A stretch of DNA of 28,021 nt. It comes from Clostridia bacterium. Lineage in GTDB: Bacteria; Bacillota_A; Clostridia; Christensenellales; Borkfalkiaceae. A model generated the notes under the pieces. The model made no database searches. It was not told where the DNA came from and worked only from the letters and a program-made list of their open reading frames with translations. The position numbers were made by a program, and so were the translations under genes. The stretch covers positions 1 to 28,021 of the forward strand of contig JAFQBR010000209.1 of NCBI GenBank assembly GCA_017399665.1, in the 5' to 3' direction. Shown here piece after piece: positions 16,348 to 24,029 of this stretch (the stretch's first letter is position 1; each line of letters starts with the position of its first letter).

Positions 16348-16368
16348 AAATGAATAACGCCAATTAAA

Positions 16369-16435
16369 TCGCTAAAGCGAATAAATCTGCAAAGCAGATG
16401 AAATTGCTACCGCAATTAAATCCACGCCCGCGTGG
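16369..16435. repeat. String of mini-palindromes, array 2 (four units)
   Basis: Four different tiny hairpins in a row, each with a 3-4 nt loop and 4-6 bp arms: TCGCTAAAGCGA (16369-16380), ATCTGC-AAA-GCAGAT (16385-16399), AATTGC-TACC-GCAATT (16402-16417) and CCACG-CCCG-CGTGG (16422-16435). Linkers are TAAAT or GAAAT. The arms differ but the layout repeats. Confidence 0.6.
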
Positions 16436-16463
16436 GTTTGGGGATGGCTCTTATTATAGAATT

Positions 16464-16497
16464 AGAGATGTTTCGACTTGCGCTCAAGATTACAAGG
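16464..16497. repeat. Truncated ~73-bp inverted-repeat element
   Basis: Only the left arm remains (AGATGTTTCGAC... CTCAAGAT), matching 20763-20790. The following 98-bp element begins 8 bp later, so the right half has been lost or displaced. Confidence 0.5.
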
Positions 16498-16504
16498 GAA
16501 ACAG

Positions 16505-16602
16505 AGATTCTATCGCCTAGCGGCTCCAGAATGACAAAGGGGGATAATGCCAAATATATTTTGTGTCATTCTGGAACGAGCTTAAGCGAAGTGATAGAAT
16601 CT
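16505..16602. repeat. AGATTCT-ended inverted-repeat element, ~98 bp type
   Basis: Third copy, with AGATTCTATC at 16505-16514 and GATAGAATCT at 16593-16602. Its interior pairs best of the three (CCAGAATGACA against TGTCATTCTGG). Confidence 0.75.
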
Positions 16603-16607
16603 AAATA

Positions 16608-16654
16608 GCTAACGCTAGCTAAATCGCTAAAGCGAATAAATCTGCAAAGCAGAT
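16608..16654. repeat. String of mini-palindromes, array 3
   Basis: An AGCT...AGCT palindrome near 16608-16620, TCGCTAAAGCGA (16624-16635) and ATCTGC-AAA-GCAGAT (16640-16654). It starts 6 bp after the inverted-repeat element. Confidence 0.55.
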
Positions 16655-16712
16655 GAAATTATATGTTTTTTTATTAAATTTTTTAATAAAAAACTTTTAA
16701 ACGCCTAATATG

Positions 16713-16741
16713 TTGCCTTTTTATTTCTTTAGTGGTATAAT
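16713..16741 (+). promoter_or_regulatory. Sigma-A promoter of the large LRR lipoprotein gene
   Basis: TTGCCT at 16713-16718, 17-bp spacer and TATAAT at 16736-16741 with an extended TGG. It is 37 bp upstream of ATG 16778. Confidence 0.75.
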
Positions 16742-16777
16742 TGTATTAGTAATCACTCTTTTAACGGAGAAAAAGTT

Positions 16778-19768
16778 ATGAAAAAATCAAACCTAATAAA
16801 ACTTTTAGTTCTAATTCTCACTTTTCTAGTTAGTGTTTGTTTTACCGTTGGTTGTAATAATGCGCCAAGCGGTGGTAACAATTCTTCTAACGAGCAAAGC
16901 GCTAACTCTTCAGTAGATGCCCACGTGCATTTTTGGGAAGAAGCCACTTGCTCTACACCTAAAACCTGCGCCGTTTGCGGTAAAACGGAGGGCGAGCCAA
17001 ACGGTCACATTTTAGCAACTGTTCAAGCCGTAGCGCCCACTTGCACTAAAACAGGTTTAACCGAGGGTAAAGCTTGCTCAGTTTGCGGTGAAGTATTAGT
17101 TGCTCAAGAAACAATACCTGCGCTCGGTCATACGGAAGTTATAGACGTAGCGGTTGAAGCCACTTGCACTAAAACAGGTTTAACAGAGGGTAGCCATTGC
17201 TCAGTTTGTAACGAGGTGTTAATTGCGCAAGAAACAGTACCTGCACTTGGTCATACAGACGTTAATCCTAAAGATTATACGTGTGACGTATGCGAAGAAG
17301 ACCTTTGTACCAACCACGAAGAAGAGATTTTAAGTGAAGTTAAGCCCACCTGTGAAAGCACAGGCTTAACGGCAGGCAAAAAATGTTCTATTTGCGGTGA
17401 AATATTAGTTGCGCAAGAAACAGTACCTGCGCTCGGTCATACGGAAGTTATAGACAAAGCAGTTGAAGCCACTTGCACTAAAACAGGTTTAACCGAGGGT
17501 AAAACTTGCTCAGTTTGTAACGAGGTGTTAATTGCGCAAGAAATAGTACCTGCGCTCGGTCATACGGACGTTAACCCTAAAGATTATACGTGTGACGTAT
17601 GCGAAGAAGACCTTTGTACCAACCACGAAGAAGAGATTTTAAGTGAAGTTAAGCCCACCTGTGAAAGCACGGGCTTAACGGCAGGTAAAAAATGTTCTAT
17701 TTGCGGTGAAATATTAGTTGCGCAAGAAGTAGTCGAAGCGCTTGGTCATACCGAAGTTGTTGATAGCGCGGTATCGCCCAGTTGTGTTAACACTGGTTTA
17801 ACCGAAGGTAAGCATTGTTCGGTATGCGGTGAGATTTTACTTGCGCAAGAGGTAGTTGAAGCACTCGGGCATACCGAAGTTGTTGATAGCGCGGTATCGC
17901 CTAGTTGTGTTAACACTGGTTTAACCGAAGGTAAGCATTGTTCGGTTTGTGATACCATTTTAGTTGAACAAGAGGTAGTTGAAGCACTCGGTCATACCGA
18001 AGTTGTTGATAGTGCAGTATCGCCTAATTGTATTAATACGGGCTTAACTGAGGGCAAACATTGTTCAGTTTGCGGTGAGGTTTTAGTAGAACAAGAGATT
18101 ATATCTGCTTTAGGGCATATCGAAGTTGTGGACAAAGAAGCTGTTGAAGCAACTTGTACGGAAGCAGGCTTCACAAAGGAAAGCCACTGCTTGACTTGTG
18201 GTGAGGTTCTGTCTATACAAGAAGAAATATCGGCACTCGGTCACGTATTGGGTGGGTGGATTATTGATAAGGAGTCAACCACGGAAGAGGCAGGTAGCAA
18301 GCATAAAGAATGTAACGTTTGCCACGAAATTTTACAAACGGAAGTTGTATTAAGGAAACAATTAAGTTATACAGTAAACACCAACGGTACAACGTGTACG
18401 GTTACGGGTATCGGCGGATATCCAGATAAGGATTTAATAATTCCAGAAAATATTGACGGATATATCGTGACTGCTATTGGCAAAAAAGCCTTTTATCAAA
18501 ACACTTCTATTACAAGCGTTGTGATACCTGATTGCGTAACGGAAGTAAGCGATGAAGCTTTTGCTTTTTGCAGTAACGTAAAAAGTGCGGTTATCGGTGA
18601 GGGCGTAACTGTTATCCCGTATAAAATGTTCACAAACGCTTTGTCACTTTCAAGTGTAACGATAAAGGGTGCGGTAACAAGCATTGGATTTGATGCATTC
18701 CGTCGCTGTTCCTTGGCGGATGGGTTCGTAATTCCTGCAACGGTTACAAGAATTGGCGATTGTGCCTTTTCCGAGAGTGGTTTAAAGAGCATTGTTATAC
18801 CGAAGTCTGTTAGTGAAATTTTTAGCATGTTCAGCGGTCTATTTGATAGCTGCGCTTCGCTTGAAAGTGTTGTGTTTGAGCAAGGCAGTAGCATGCAAGA
18901 AATTTATAGTGATATGTTTAGAGGATGTATTTCATTAAAGGAAATTATTTTGCCCGACTCTATAACCGCTATTGGTGAGTGGGCGTTCTATAATTGCGAT
19001 AGTTTAACGTCAGTAGTAATACCTGATAGCGTAACTTCTATTGGTGAGTGGGCGTTCTATGGTTGCGGTGGTTTAAAGGACATATATTATAAAGGAACTG
19101 TAAGTGCTTGGGGGCAGATTACGATAGGCTCAAGAAATGAACAGTTGCAAAATGGAAAACAGTATTTCTATCTAGAAGTTGAACCTTCCATTAACACTGA
19201 CGGAACAGGTTATGTTGGTGACTACTGGCATTATAGTGAAGATGGAGTAATGAACGTTTGGGATGACGAGGAGTTTTCAAAACGCAACGACGTAGCGTAT
19301 ACAGATGGTTTAACATTCGGATTCTTAGAAGACGGTTCTTGCTATGTGGCTGATTATACGGGAACTGCCGTAAGCGTAACCATTCCATCAATGTATTTAG
19401 GGACACGCGTAACCACTATAGGAGAAAAAGCTTTTTCTGGGTGTTATGACGTGACAAGTATTACCATTCCTGATACTGTGATTAGCATAAGTGATTCGGC
19501 TTTTTATTACTGTAGAAGTTTAAAAGAGATTGTTTTAAGTGGGAATAATACGGCATTTACAATGGAGGAAGGAAATCTATATAGTAAAGATAAGACAACC
19601 TTTATCCAATATTTACTTGGACGCGGAGGGGAAAGCTTTACAATTCCTAGCACAGTAACGTGTATTGATGGATATGCCTTTGCTGGGTGTTCTACTTTAA
19701 CCAAGGTAACCATTCCTAATGGTGTACAAGTATCGGTAGGTATGCGTTTGAGGATTGTGACGGTTTGA
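16778..19768 (+). CDS. Large LRR (BspA-like) lipoprotein with Cys-rich repeats, N-terminal part before a frameshift
   Basis: Residues 1-25 form a lipoprotein signal with a likely lipidated C26 (TVGC), followed by a Gly/Asn/Ser linker. Residues about 48-540 are eleven or so repeats of ~41 residues, each with a C-x-x-x-G-L-T-x-G-x-x-C-S-V-C core and ending ALGH; two units carry an extra TCDVCEEDLC insert. From about 545 come LRR_5 repeats (I-P-x-x-V-T-x-I-x-x-x-A-F). The protein should be anchored outside the membrane and bind other surfaces or polymers. The frame ends at a TGA at 19766, mid-repeat: residues after PNGV are out of frame. The missing part continues in the next feature; without the 1-nt loss near 19726 the product would be about 1,288 residues. 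GGAG precedes ATG 16778. Confidence 0.88.
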   Translation: MKKSNLIKLLVLILTFLVSVCFTVGCNNAPSGGNNSSNEQSANSSVDAHVHFWEEATCSTPKTCAVCGKTEGEPNGHILATVQAVAPTCTKTGLTEGKACSVCGEVLVAQETIPALGHTEVIDVAVEATCTKTGLTEGSHCSVCNEVLIAQETVPALGHTDVNPKDYTCDVCEEDLCTNHEEEILSEVKPTCESTGLTAGKKCSICGEILVAQETVPALGHTEVIDKAVEATCTKTGLTEGKTCSVCNEVLIAQEIVPALGHTDVNPKDYTCDVCEEDLCTNHEEEILSEVKPTCESTGLTAGKKCSICGEILVAQEVVEALGHTEVVDSAVSPSCVNTGLTEGKHCSVCGEILLAQEVVEALGHTEVVDSAVSPSCVNTGLTEGKHCSVCDTILVEQEVVEALGHTEVVDSAVSPNCINTGLTEGKHCSVCGEVLVEQEIISALGHIEVVDKEAVEATCTEAGFTKESHCLTCGEVLSIQEEISALGHVLGGWIIDKESTTEEAGSKHKECNVCHEILQTEVVLRKQLSYTVNTNGTTCTVTGIGGYPDKDLIIPENIDGYIVTAIGKKAFYQNTSITSVVIPDCVTEVSDEAFAFCSNVKSAVIGEGVTVIPYKMFTNALSLSSVTIKGAVTSIGFDAFRRCSLADGFVIPATVTRIGDCAFSESGLKSIVIPKSVSEIFSMFSGLFDSCASLESVVFEQGSSMQEIYSDMFRGCISLKEIILPDSITAIGEWAFYNCDSLTSVVIPDSVTSIGEWAFYGCGGLKDIYYKGTVSAWGQITIGSRNEQLQNGKQYFYLEVEPSINTDGTGYVGDYWHYSEDGVMNVWDDEEFSKRNDVAYTDGLTFGFLEDGSCYVADYTGTAVSVTIPSMYLGTRVTTIGEKAFSGCYDVTSITIPDTVISISDSAFYYCRSLKEIVLSGNNTAFTMEEGNLYSKDKTTFIQYLLGRGGESFTIPSTVTCIDGYAFAGCSTLTKVTIPNGVQVSVGMRLRIVTV
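17120..17737 (+). repeat. 309-bp in-frame tandem duplication in the Cys-rich region
   Basis: Two copies of a 309-bp (103-codon) unit, 17120-17428 and 17429-17737, at high DNA identity. Each spans two ALGH-ending protein repeats including the TCDVCEEDLC insert. Recent duplication is likely. Confidence 0.8.
17747..18115 (+). repeat. 123-bp in-frame tandem repeat, three copies
   Basis: CATACCGAAGTTGTTGATAG recurs at 17747, 17870 and 17993. Each 123-bp unit encodes one 41-residue Cys-rich repeat. Confidence 0.8.
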
Positions 19769-20643
19769 CAAGCATTACCATCCCTGAAGGGGTGACTACG
19801 ATTAGCGAAAGGATGTTTTCTAGTTGCAGTGGCTTAACAAGTGTGAATATTCCTAGCACTGTAACAACCATCGACGAATGTGCTTTTTGTGGCTGTGGCT
19901 TGACATCTATAGTTATTCCGAATAGCGTTACCAAAATTGCAAGGGCTTCGTTTTTAAGCTGTTATGATTTGACGGAAATTACGTTGCCTCTTAATACACA
20001 TTTGGGATATATATTTGGGGCGAGCGATTATTCGTCTAACGCTTATTATGTGCCGTCATCATTAAGGAAAGTTACCATCACTGCAGTGAGTCGGATTGCT
20101 TCTTCTGCGTTCGAGAATTGCTCTAGTTTAACGTCAGTAGTAATAGGTGACAGCGTAACTTCTATTGGTTGGATGGCGTTCTATAATTGCGAGAGTTTAA
20201 CCTCAGTAGTAATAGGTGACAGCGTAACTTCTATTGGTTATTTGACGTTCAGTGGTTGCAGAAGTTTAACATCAGTAGAAATAGGTGATAGAGTAACTTC
20301 TATTGGTTATGAAGCGTTCAGAAGTTGCGATAGTTTAACGTCAGTAGTAATAGGTGATAGCGTAACTTCTATTGGTGATGATGCGTTCAGTGGTTGCGAT
20401 AGTTTAACGTCAGTAGTAATAGGTGATAGCGTTACTTCTATTGGGGAGAGTGCGTTCTGGTATTGCGATAGTTTAACAAAAGTATATTATAAAGGCAATT
20501 CAACCGAGTGGGGTAATATTGATATTGATTCTTCTAACGAGGATTTAACAGATGCAACGCGTTATTATTATAGCGAAAGTGAGCCAACTGAAGAAGGAAA
20601 CTTCTGGCACTACGACGAAAACGGCGCGATAGTTGAATGGTAA
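19765..20643 (+). CDS. LRR lipoprotein, C-terminal part after the frameshift
   Basis: This frame continues the gene at 16778. Read upstream of ATG 19765, it gives S-I-G-R-Y-A-F-E-D-C-D-G-L-T-S from 19729, an exact LRR unit that joins the preceding gene's T-I-P-N-G-V if one base is added in GTACAAG (19724-19730). The segment has no signal peptide and ATG 19765 has no ribosome binding site, so it is unlikely to be an independent gene. It holds about ten LRR_5 units, five of them near-identical, and ends with a Y-Y-K-G-N-S-T-E-W segment and a W-H-Y-D-E-N tail. Either the gene is broken, or it is phase-variable, or the base is an assembly error. Confidence 0.8.
   Translation: MTSITIPEGVTTISERMFSSCSGLTSVNIPSTVTTIDECAFCGCGLTSIVIPNSVTKIARASFLSCYDLTEITLPLNTHLGYIFGASDYSSNAYYVPSSLRKVTITAVSRIASSAFENCSSLTSVVIGDSVTSIGWMAFYNCESLTSVVIGDSVTSIGYLTFSGCRSLTSVEIGDRVTSIGYEAFRSCDSLTSVVIGDSVTSIGDDAFSGCDSLTSVVIGDSVTSIGESAFWYCDSLTKVYYKGNSTEWGNIDIDSSNEDLTDATRYYYSESEPTEEGNFWHYDENGAIVEW
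20125..20469 (+). repeat. 69-bp tandem LRR repeat, five copies
   Basis: Units start at 20125, 20194, 20263, 20332 and 20401 with AGTTTAACG-type starts and a common GTAACTTCTATTGG core. Each encodes one 23-residue LRR. The same DNA units occur at 166-375 in the first gene. Confidence 0.85.
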
Positions 20644-20660
20644 AAAGTAAATAAAAAAAC

Positions 20661-20695
20661 AAGAGCTTGGTTTTATATTGCCGAGCTCTTTTTTT
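20661..20695 (+). terminator. Rho-independent terminator of the large LRR gene
   Basis: AAGAGCTTGG pairs with CCGAGCTCTT, identical in stem and loop to the terminator at 511-545. Confidence 0.85.
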
Positions 20696-20706
20696 GTATC
20701 AAATAT

Positions 20707-20737
20707 ATTGATAATCGACTTATACAGTGGTTTTTTG
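20707..20737 (+). repeat. Conserved-loop hairpin element, copy 8
   Basis: GATAATCGACTTATA at 20710-20724 followed by CAGTGG and a T run, again about 15 bp after the terminator. Confidence 0.65.
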
Positions 20738-20762
20738 TGGGATTTAGTTGCTGAAAGGAAAG

Positions 20763-20834
20763 AGATGTTTCGACTAACGCTCAAGATGACTGTTTATGTC
20801 ATTCTGAGCGGAATGAAATGTAGTCGAAGAATCT
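20763..20834. repeat. AGATTCT-ended inverted-repeat element, ~73 bp type
   Basis: Arms TTTCGACTA and TAGTCGAA, inner CTCAAGATGAC against GTCATTCTGAG, ending AGAATCT. Second intact copy of the element at 724-796. Confidence 0.7.
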
Positions 20835-20871
20835 AAATTGCTAATGCTAAATAAATCAATGGCGGGCATGA

Positions 20872-21387
20872 CTAAGCAAAAAACTTGCAAATAAAACAAG
20901 TAAAGATGCAGGTTAAAAAGTAGGAAAGTAGCGAAATTATAATTGCGTTTTTACAGCTTTTGTTTTTGCAACCCGAAAGGTAAATTGCGCTAATATAAAA
21001 AACTGTTTCGCTTGCGCCAAATAAGCAAGATGCGCAAAGTGATAAATAGCTGTCTACGCCAAAACGGGTGTAAATATCGGAAAGTATGGCAAGTGATCCG
21101 CTGCCGGATAGCGGTTTTAATAAAATAAGGGGTGTAAGCTCGCTGGGGATTTTAAAAAAATCAAACAATGGCTTTAAGGCTGTAATAACCCAAGCGCTAG
21201 CACCGCTTGCTTGAAAAAGCTCGCTCATAATAAGTACGGCGCAAACGTAAGGAAAAATTGTTAAAAGTAGGCTTATAGCGCTTTTAACCCCACTTACAAA
21301 CCCTTCGTATACGTTAACTTTTTTAATAAAAGCAAACAAAAAGGCAATAAAAACAAAGGCAGGTAATAAATAAACGGAAAGGCTCAT
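20872..21387 (-). CDS. spmB: Spore maturation protein B (nucleoside-recognition/Gate domain)
   Basis: The 171-residue membrane protein has the SpmB pattern: a hydrophobic start, the Y-E-G-F-V-S-G-V-K segment, LLTIFPYVCAVLIM, LKPLSGSGSL and a C-terminal ETVFYISAIYL stretch. SpmA and SpmB are needed in B. subtilis for full dehydration of the spore core; the family carries the Gate domain. It starts 4 bp after the spmA stop, and its likely ribosome binding site (AAAGGGGGT) lies within the last codons of spmA, so the two genes form an operon. Confidence 0.88.
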   Translation of the reverse strand: MSLSVYLLPAFVFIAFLFAFIKKVNVYEGFVSGVKSAISLLLTIFPYVCAVLIMSELFQASGASAWVITALKPLFDFFKIPSELTPLILLKPLSGSGSLAILSDIYTRFGVDSYLSLCASCLFGASETVFYISAIYLSGCKNKSCKNAIIISLLSYFLTCIFTCFICKFFA

Positions 21388-21391
21388 GAGT

Positions 21392-21970
21392 TTATTTTTT
21401 ACCCCCTTTATTTTTTAGTTTTATTTTAAGATTTTTATGTAAAATGTATAAAAAAATGGCACACGTTGTTGAAAAAAGCGTACAAATTAGCGACGGAAGT
21501 ATTACTTTTTCTGCGTTTTTACTGCCAAAGCTTACCAAAAGAGAAATAACGGAGGTTGGCAGTAGCTGAACAGAGCTTGCAGAAATTATAACAAGTAGGT
21601 TGCGCCCGTCTACGTTGTTTTGCATTTCTAAGCTTTTGCAAGCTTCAATTCCAAGCGGAGTGGCAATACCGCCAAGCCCAAGCGCGTTAGAGGCAAGATT
21701 TAAAGAAATAAGTTTTACGCACTTTTCATCCTTTGCGCCAAAAAGCTTTTGAACGGGCTTTTTAAAAACCCTAGCGATTTTATTTGTAATTTTTGCGTTT
21801 TCCAAAAGGTTATACACACCCATCCATACGCAGTAAACGGAAGCTAGGGTAAAAATTAGCGTAATACTTTTATTTGCGCCCTCTAGCATGGCAAAAATTG
21901 CCTTATCAGGCGAAAAAATAAGGCAAAAAACAAGTGATAGCATAAAAAGGGTGAAGAAAATTGCGTTCAT
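21392..21970 (-). CDS. spmA: Spore maturation protein A
   Basis: The 192-residue membrane protein has the SpmA signature NLASNALGLGGIATPLGIEA (about residues 90-109) and the G-A-N-K-S-I-T-L-I-F-T-L-A segment. It pairs with SpmB. The ATG at 21970 has no close ribosome binding site: the nearest AAAGGA is more than 20 nt upstream, and seven T precede the start. It is divergent from metG, with 118 bp between the two starts. Confidence 0.88.
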   Translation of the reverse strand: MNAIFFTLFMLSLVFCLIFSPDKAIFAMLEGANKSITLIFTLASVYCVWMGVYNLLENAKITNKIARVFKKPVQKLFGAKDEKCVKLISLNLASNALGLGGIATPLGIEACKSLEMQNNVDGRNLLVIISASSVQLLPTSVISLLVSFGSKNAEKVILPSLICTLFSTTCAIFLYILHKNLKIKLKNKGGKK

Positions 21971-22005
21971 AAAAAAATAATATGCCCAAAATTCCTTTTA
22001 TATGT

Positions 22006-22034
22006 TTTACTTTTTTTTAATTTTATTATATACT
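22006..22034 (+). promoter_or_regulatory. Candidate sigma-A promoter of metG-tatD-ksgA
   Basis: TTTACT at 22006-22011, 17-bp spacer, TATACT at 22029-22034. A small ACCGC / GCGGT hairpin (22060-22074) lies between it and the ribosome binding site. Confidence 0.55.
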
Positions 22035-22088
22035 TAAAATGTATAAGTATGTAATGCAGACCGCAAGGCGCGGTTTGTTGGAGGAAGT

Positions 22089-24029
22089 ATGAAACAAAAA
22101 TATTACATTACAACCGCCATTGCCTACACCTCTTCAAAGCCACACGTTGGCAACACTTACGAGGCAGTTTTGGCAGATGCTATGGCAAGATTTAAAAGAG
22201 CACAAGGCTACGACGTATTCTTTCAAACAGGTACGGACGAGCACGGTCAAAAGATAGAAGAAAAGGCTAAGCTTGCCGGCAAAACACCCAAGCAGTACGT
22301 AGACGAGGTTTCAGACGTTATCAAAAGCGTTTGGAATGCTTTAGACGTTAAATACGATAAATTTATTAGAACGACTGATGCCGACCACGAAAAACAGGTG
22401 CAAAAAATATTCAAAAAGTTCTATAAGCAGGGGGATATCTACAAGGGCGCTTACGAGGGTTGGTATTGCACGCCTTGCGAATCATTCTGGACGGAAAGTC
22501 AGCTTGTAGACGGCAAGTGCCCGGACTGCGGAAGAGAGGTTAAAAAGGCGCACGAAGAAGCTTACTTTTTCAAGATGAGTAAATACGCTCAACAGCTTAT
22601 TGACCATATAAACGCAAACCCGGACTTTATTGTTCCCGTTTCAAGAAAGAACGAAATGATGAACAACTTTTTATTGCCCGGGCTTCAGGACCTTTGCGTT
22701 TCAAGAACGTCGTTTAAGTGGGGTATTCCCGTTGATTTTGACAATAAGCACGTTGTATACGTTTGGCTAGACGCGCTTACCAACTATATCACGGGCATTG
22801 GTTTTGACGCAGACGGCAACCACGGCGAGTTATATTCAAAATACTGGCCTGCAGACGTGCACGTAATCGGCAAGGATATCATTAGATTCCACACCATTTA
22901 CTGGCCCATTTTCTTAATGGCTATGGGCGAACCATTACCCAAGCAGGTATTCGGTCATCCTTGGCTACTTCAAGAAGGCGGAAAGATGTCTAAGTCTAAG
23001 GGCAACGTTTTATACGCGGATGATTTAGCTTCCGTATTTGGCGTTGATGCAGTTAGATATTATCTTTTAAGCAGTATGCCTTTTGATAACGACGGGCTTG
23101 TTTCTTGGGGCATGATGGCAGAAAAAATCAATGCCGAGCTTGCTAACGTTTACGGCAACCTTGTTAAAAGAACTATCTCTATGACCAACAAGTATTTTGG
23201 TGGCATAGTTGAAAGAAGCGGTGCTATAGAAGAGATAGACGGCGAACTTAAGGATATGGCAACCGCAACTTACGCAAAGGTATGCAAGGCTATGGATGAA
23301 TGCAAGATTGCAGACGCTATTTCTGCTATCTTCACACTTCTTCGCAGAGCCAATAAATATATTGACGAAACAGCACCTTGGGTACTTGCTAAGGAAGAAA
23401 GCAGTATGCCAAGACTAAAAGAAGTAATGTATAACTTAACTGAAGTAATTTCAATGTGCGCAAGCATGCTTTATCCATTTATGCCTTCAACAAGTGAAGA
23501 AGTGCTTAAAGAGTTAAACGTAAAAATGCGCGATTTCGAAAGTTTATCTACATTTGGTCTTTATCCAGACGGCAACAAGGTTACCGAAGATCCCAAGGTT
23601 ATCTTTGCAAGACTTGACCTTGCAGAAGTTAACAAAAAGGCAGAAGAAATTGAAGCTAAAAATGCTGTAAAAGAGCAAAAGGTAGAAGAAAAGAAGGAAG
23701 AATTTACCGAAATCGGTATTGAAGACTTTGCAAAGGTTGCTCTTCGCGTTGCTCTTGTTACTGCTTGCGAAAAGGTGGAAAAGAGCGATAAGCTATTAAA
23801 ACTTACACTTTCTTTAGGCGCTGAAACAAGAACTGTTGCCAGCGGTATTGCAAAATATTATAAACCGGAAGAAATGGTTGGTAAAAAGGTTATTTTAGTT
23901 GCAAACCTTAAGCCTGCAGTTTTAAGAGGCGTAAAGAGCGAGGGTATGATACTTTGTGCTGAAAAAGAGGGGGTTGTAACCCTTGTAGAGCCTGCGCCAG
24001 AAATGCCTGTTGGTAGCGTTGTAAGATAA
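22089..24029 (+). CDS. metG: Methionyl-tRNA synthetase with C-terminal tRNA-binding domain
   Basis: The 646-residue class I synthetase charges tRNA-Met. It has the HIGH-equivalent HVGN (19-22), a zinc-binding insert with C127, C130, C144 and C147, the KMSKS loop (299-303), an anticodon-binding helical domain (about 350-520) with N-K-Y-I-D-E-T-A-P-W, a charged linker rich in Glu and Lys (about 520-545), and an EMAP-type tRNA-binding domain (about 548-646) used for dimerisation. GGAGGAAG precedes ATG 22089. No T-box leader is present. Its stop overlaps the tatD start (TAATG). Confidence 0.97.
   Translation: MKQKYYITTAIAYTSSKPHVGNTYEAVLADAMARFKRAQGYDVFFQTGTDEHGQKIEEKAKLAGKTPKQYVDEVSDVIKSVWNALDVKYDKFIRTTDADHEKQVQKIFKKFYKQGDIYKGAYEGWYCTPCESFWTESQLVDGKCPDCGREVKKAHEEAYFFKMSKYAQQLIDHINANPDFIVPVSRKNEMMNNFLLPGLQDLCVSRTSFKWGIPVDFDNKHVVYVWLDALTNYITGIGFDADGNHGELYSKYWPADVHVIGKDIIRFHTIYWPIFLMAMGEPLPKQVFGHPWLLQEGGKMSKSKGNVLYADDLASVFGVDAVRYYLLSSMPFDNDGLVSWGMMAEKINAELANVYGNLVKRTISMTNKYFGGIVERSGAIEEIDGELKDMATATYAKVCKAMDECKIADAISAIFTLLRRANKYIDETAPWVLAKEESSMPRLKEVMYNLTEVISMCASMLYPFMPSTSEEVLKELNVKMRDFESLSTFGLYPDGNKVTEDPKVIFARLDLAEVNKKAEEIEAKNAVKEQKVEEKKEEFTEIGIEDFAKVALRVALVTACEKVEKSDKLLKLTLSLGAETRTVASGIAKYYKPEEMVGKKVILVANLKPAVLRGVKSEGMILCAEKEGVVTLVEPAPEMPVGSVVR

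Noticed and set aside
17746..18174. Minus-strand ORFs within the Cys-rich repeats
   Set aside because: They are antisense shadows of the repetitive lipoprotein gene, repeat with its period and have no ribosome binding sites.
22035..22088. T-box riboswitch before metG
   Set aside because: The leader is only about 50 nt and has no GGGTGGTACC-type T-box sequence or terminator; only a small hairpin is visible.
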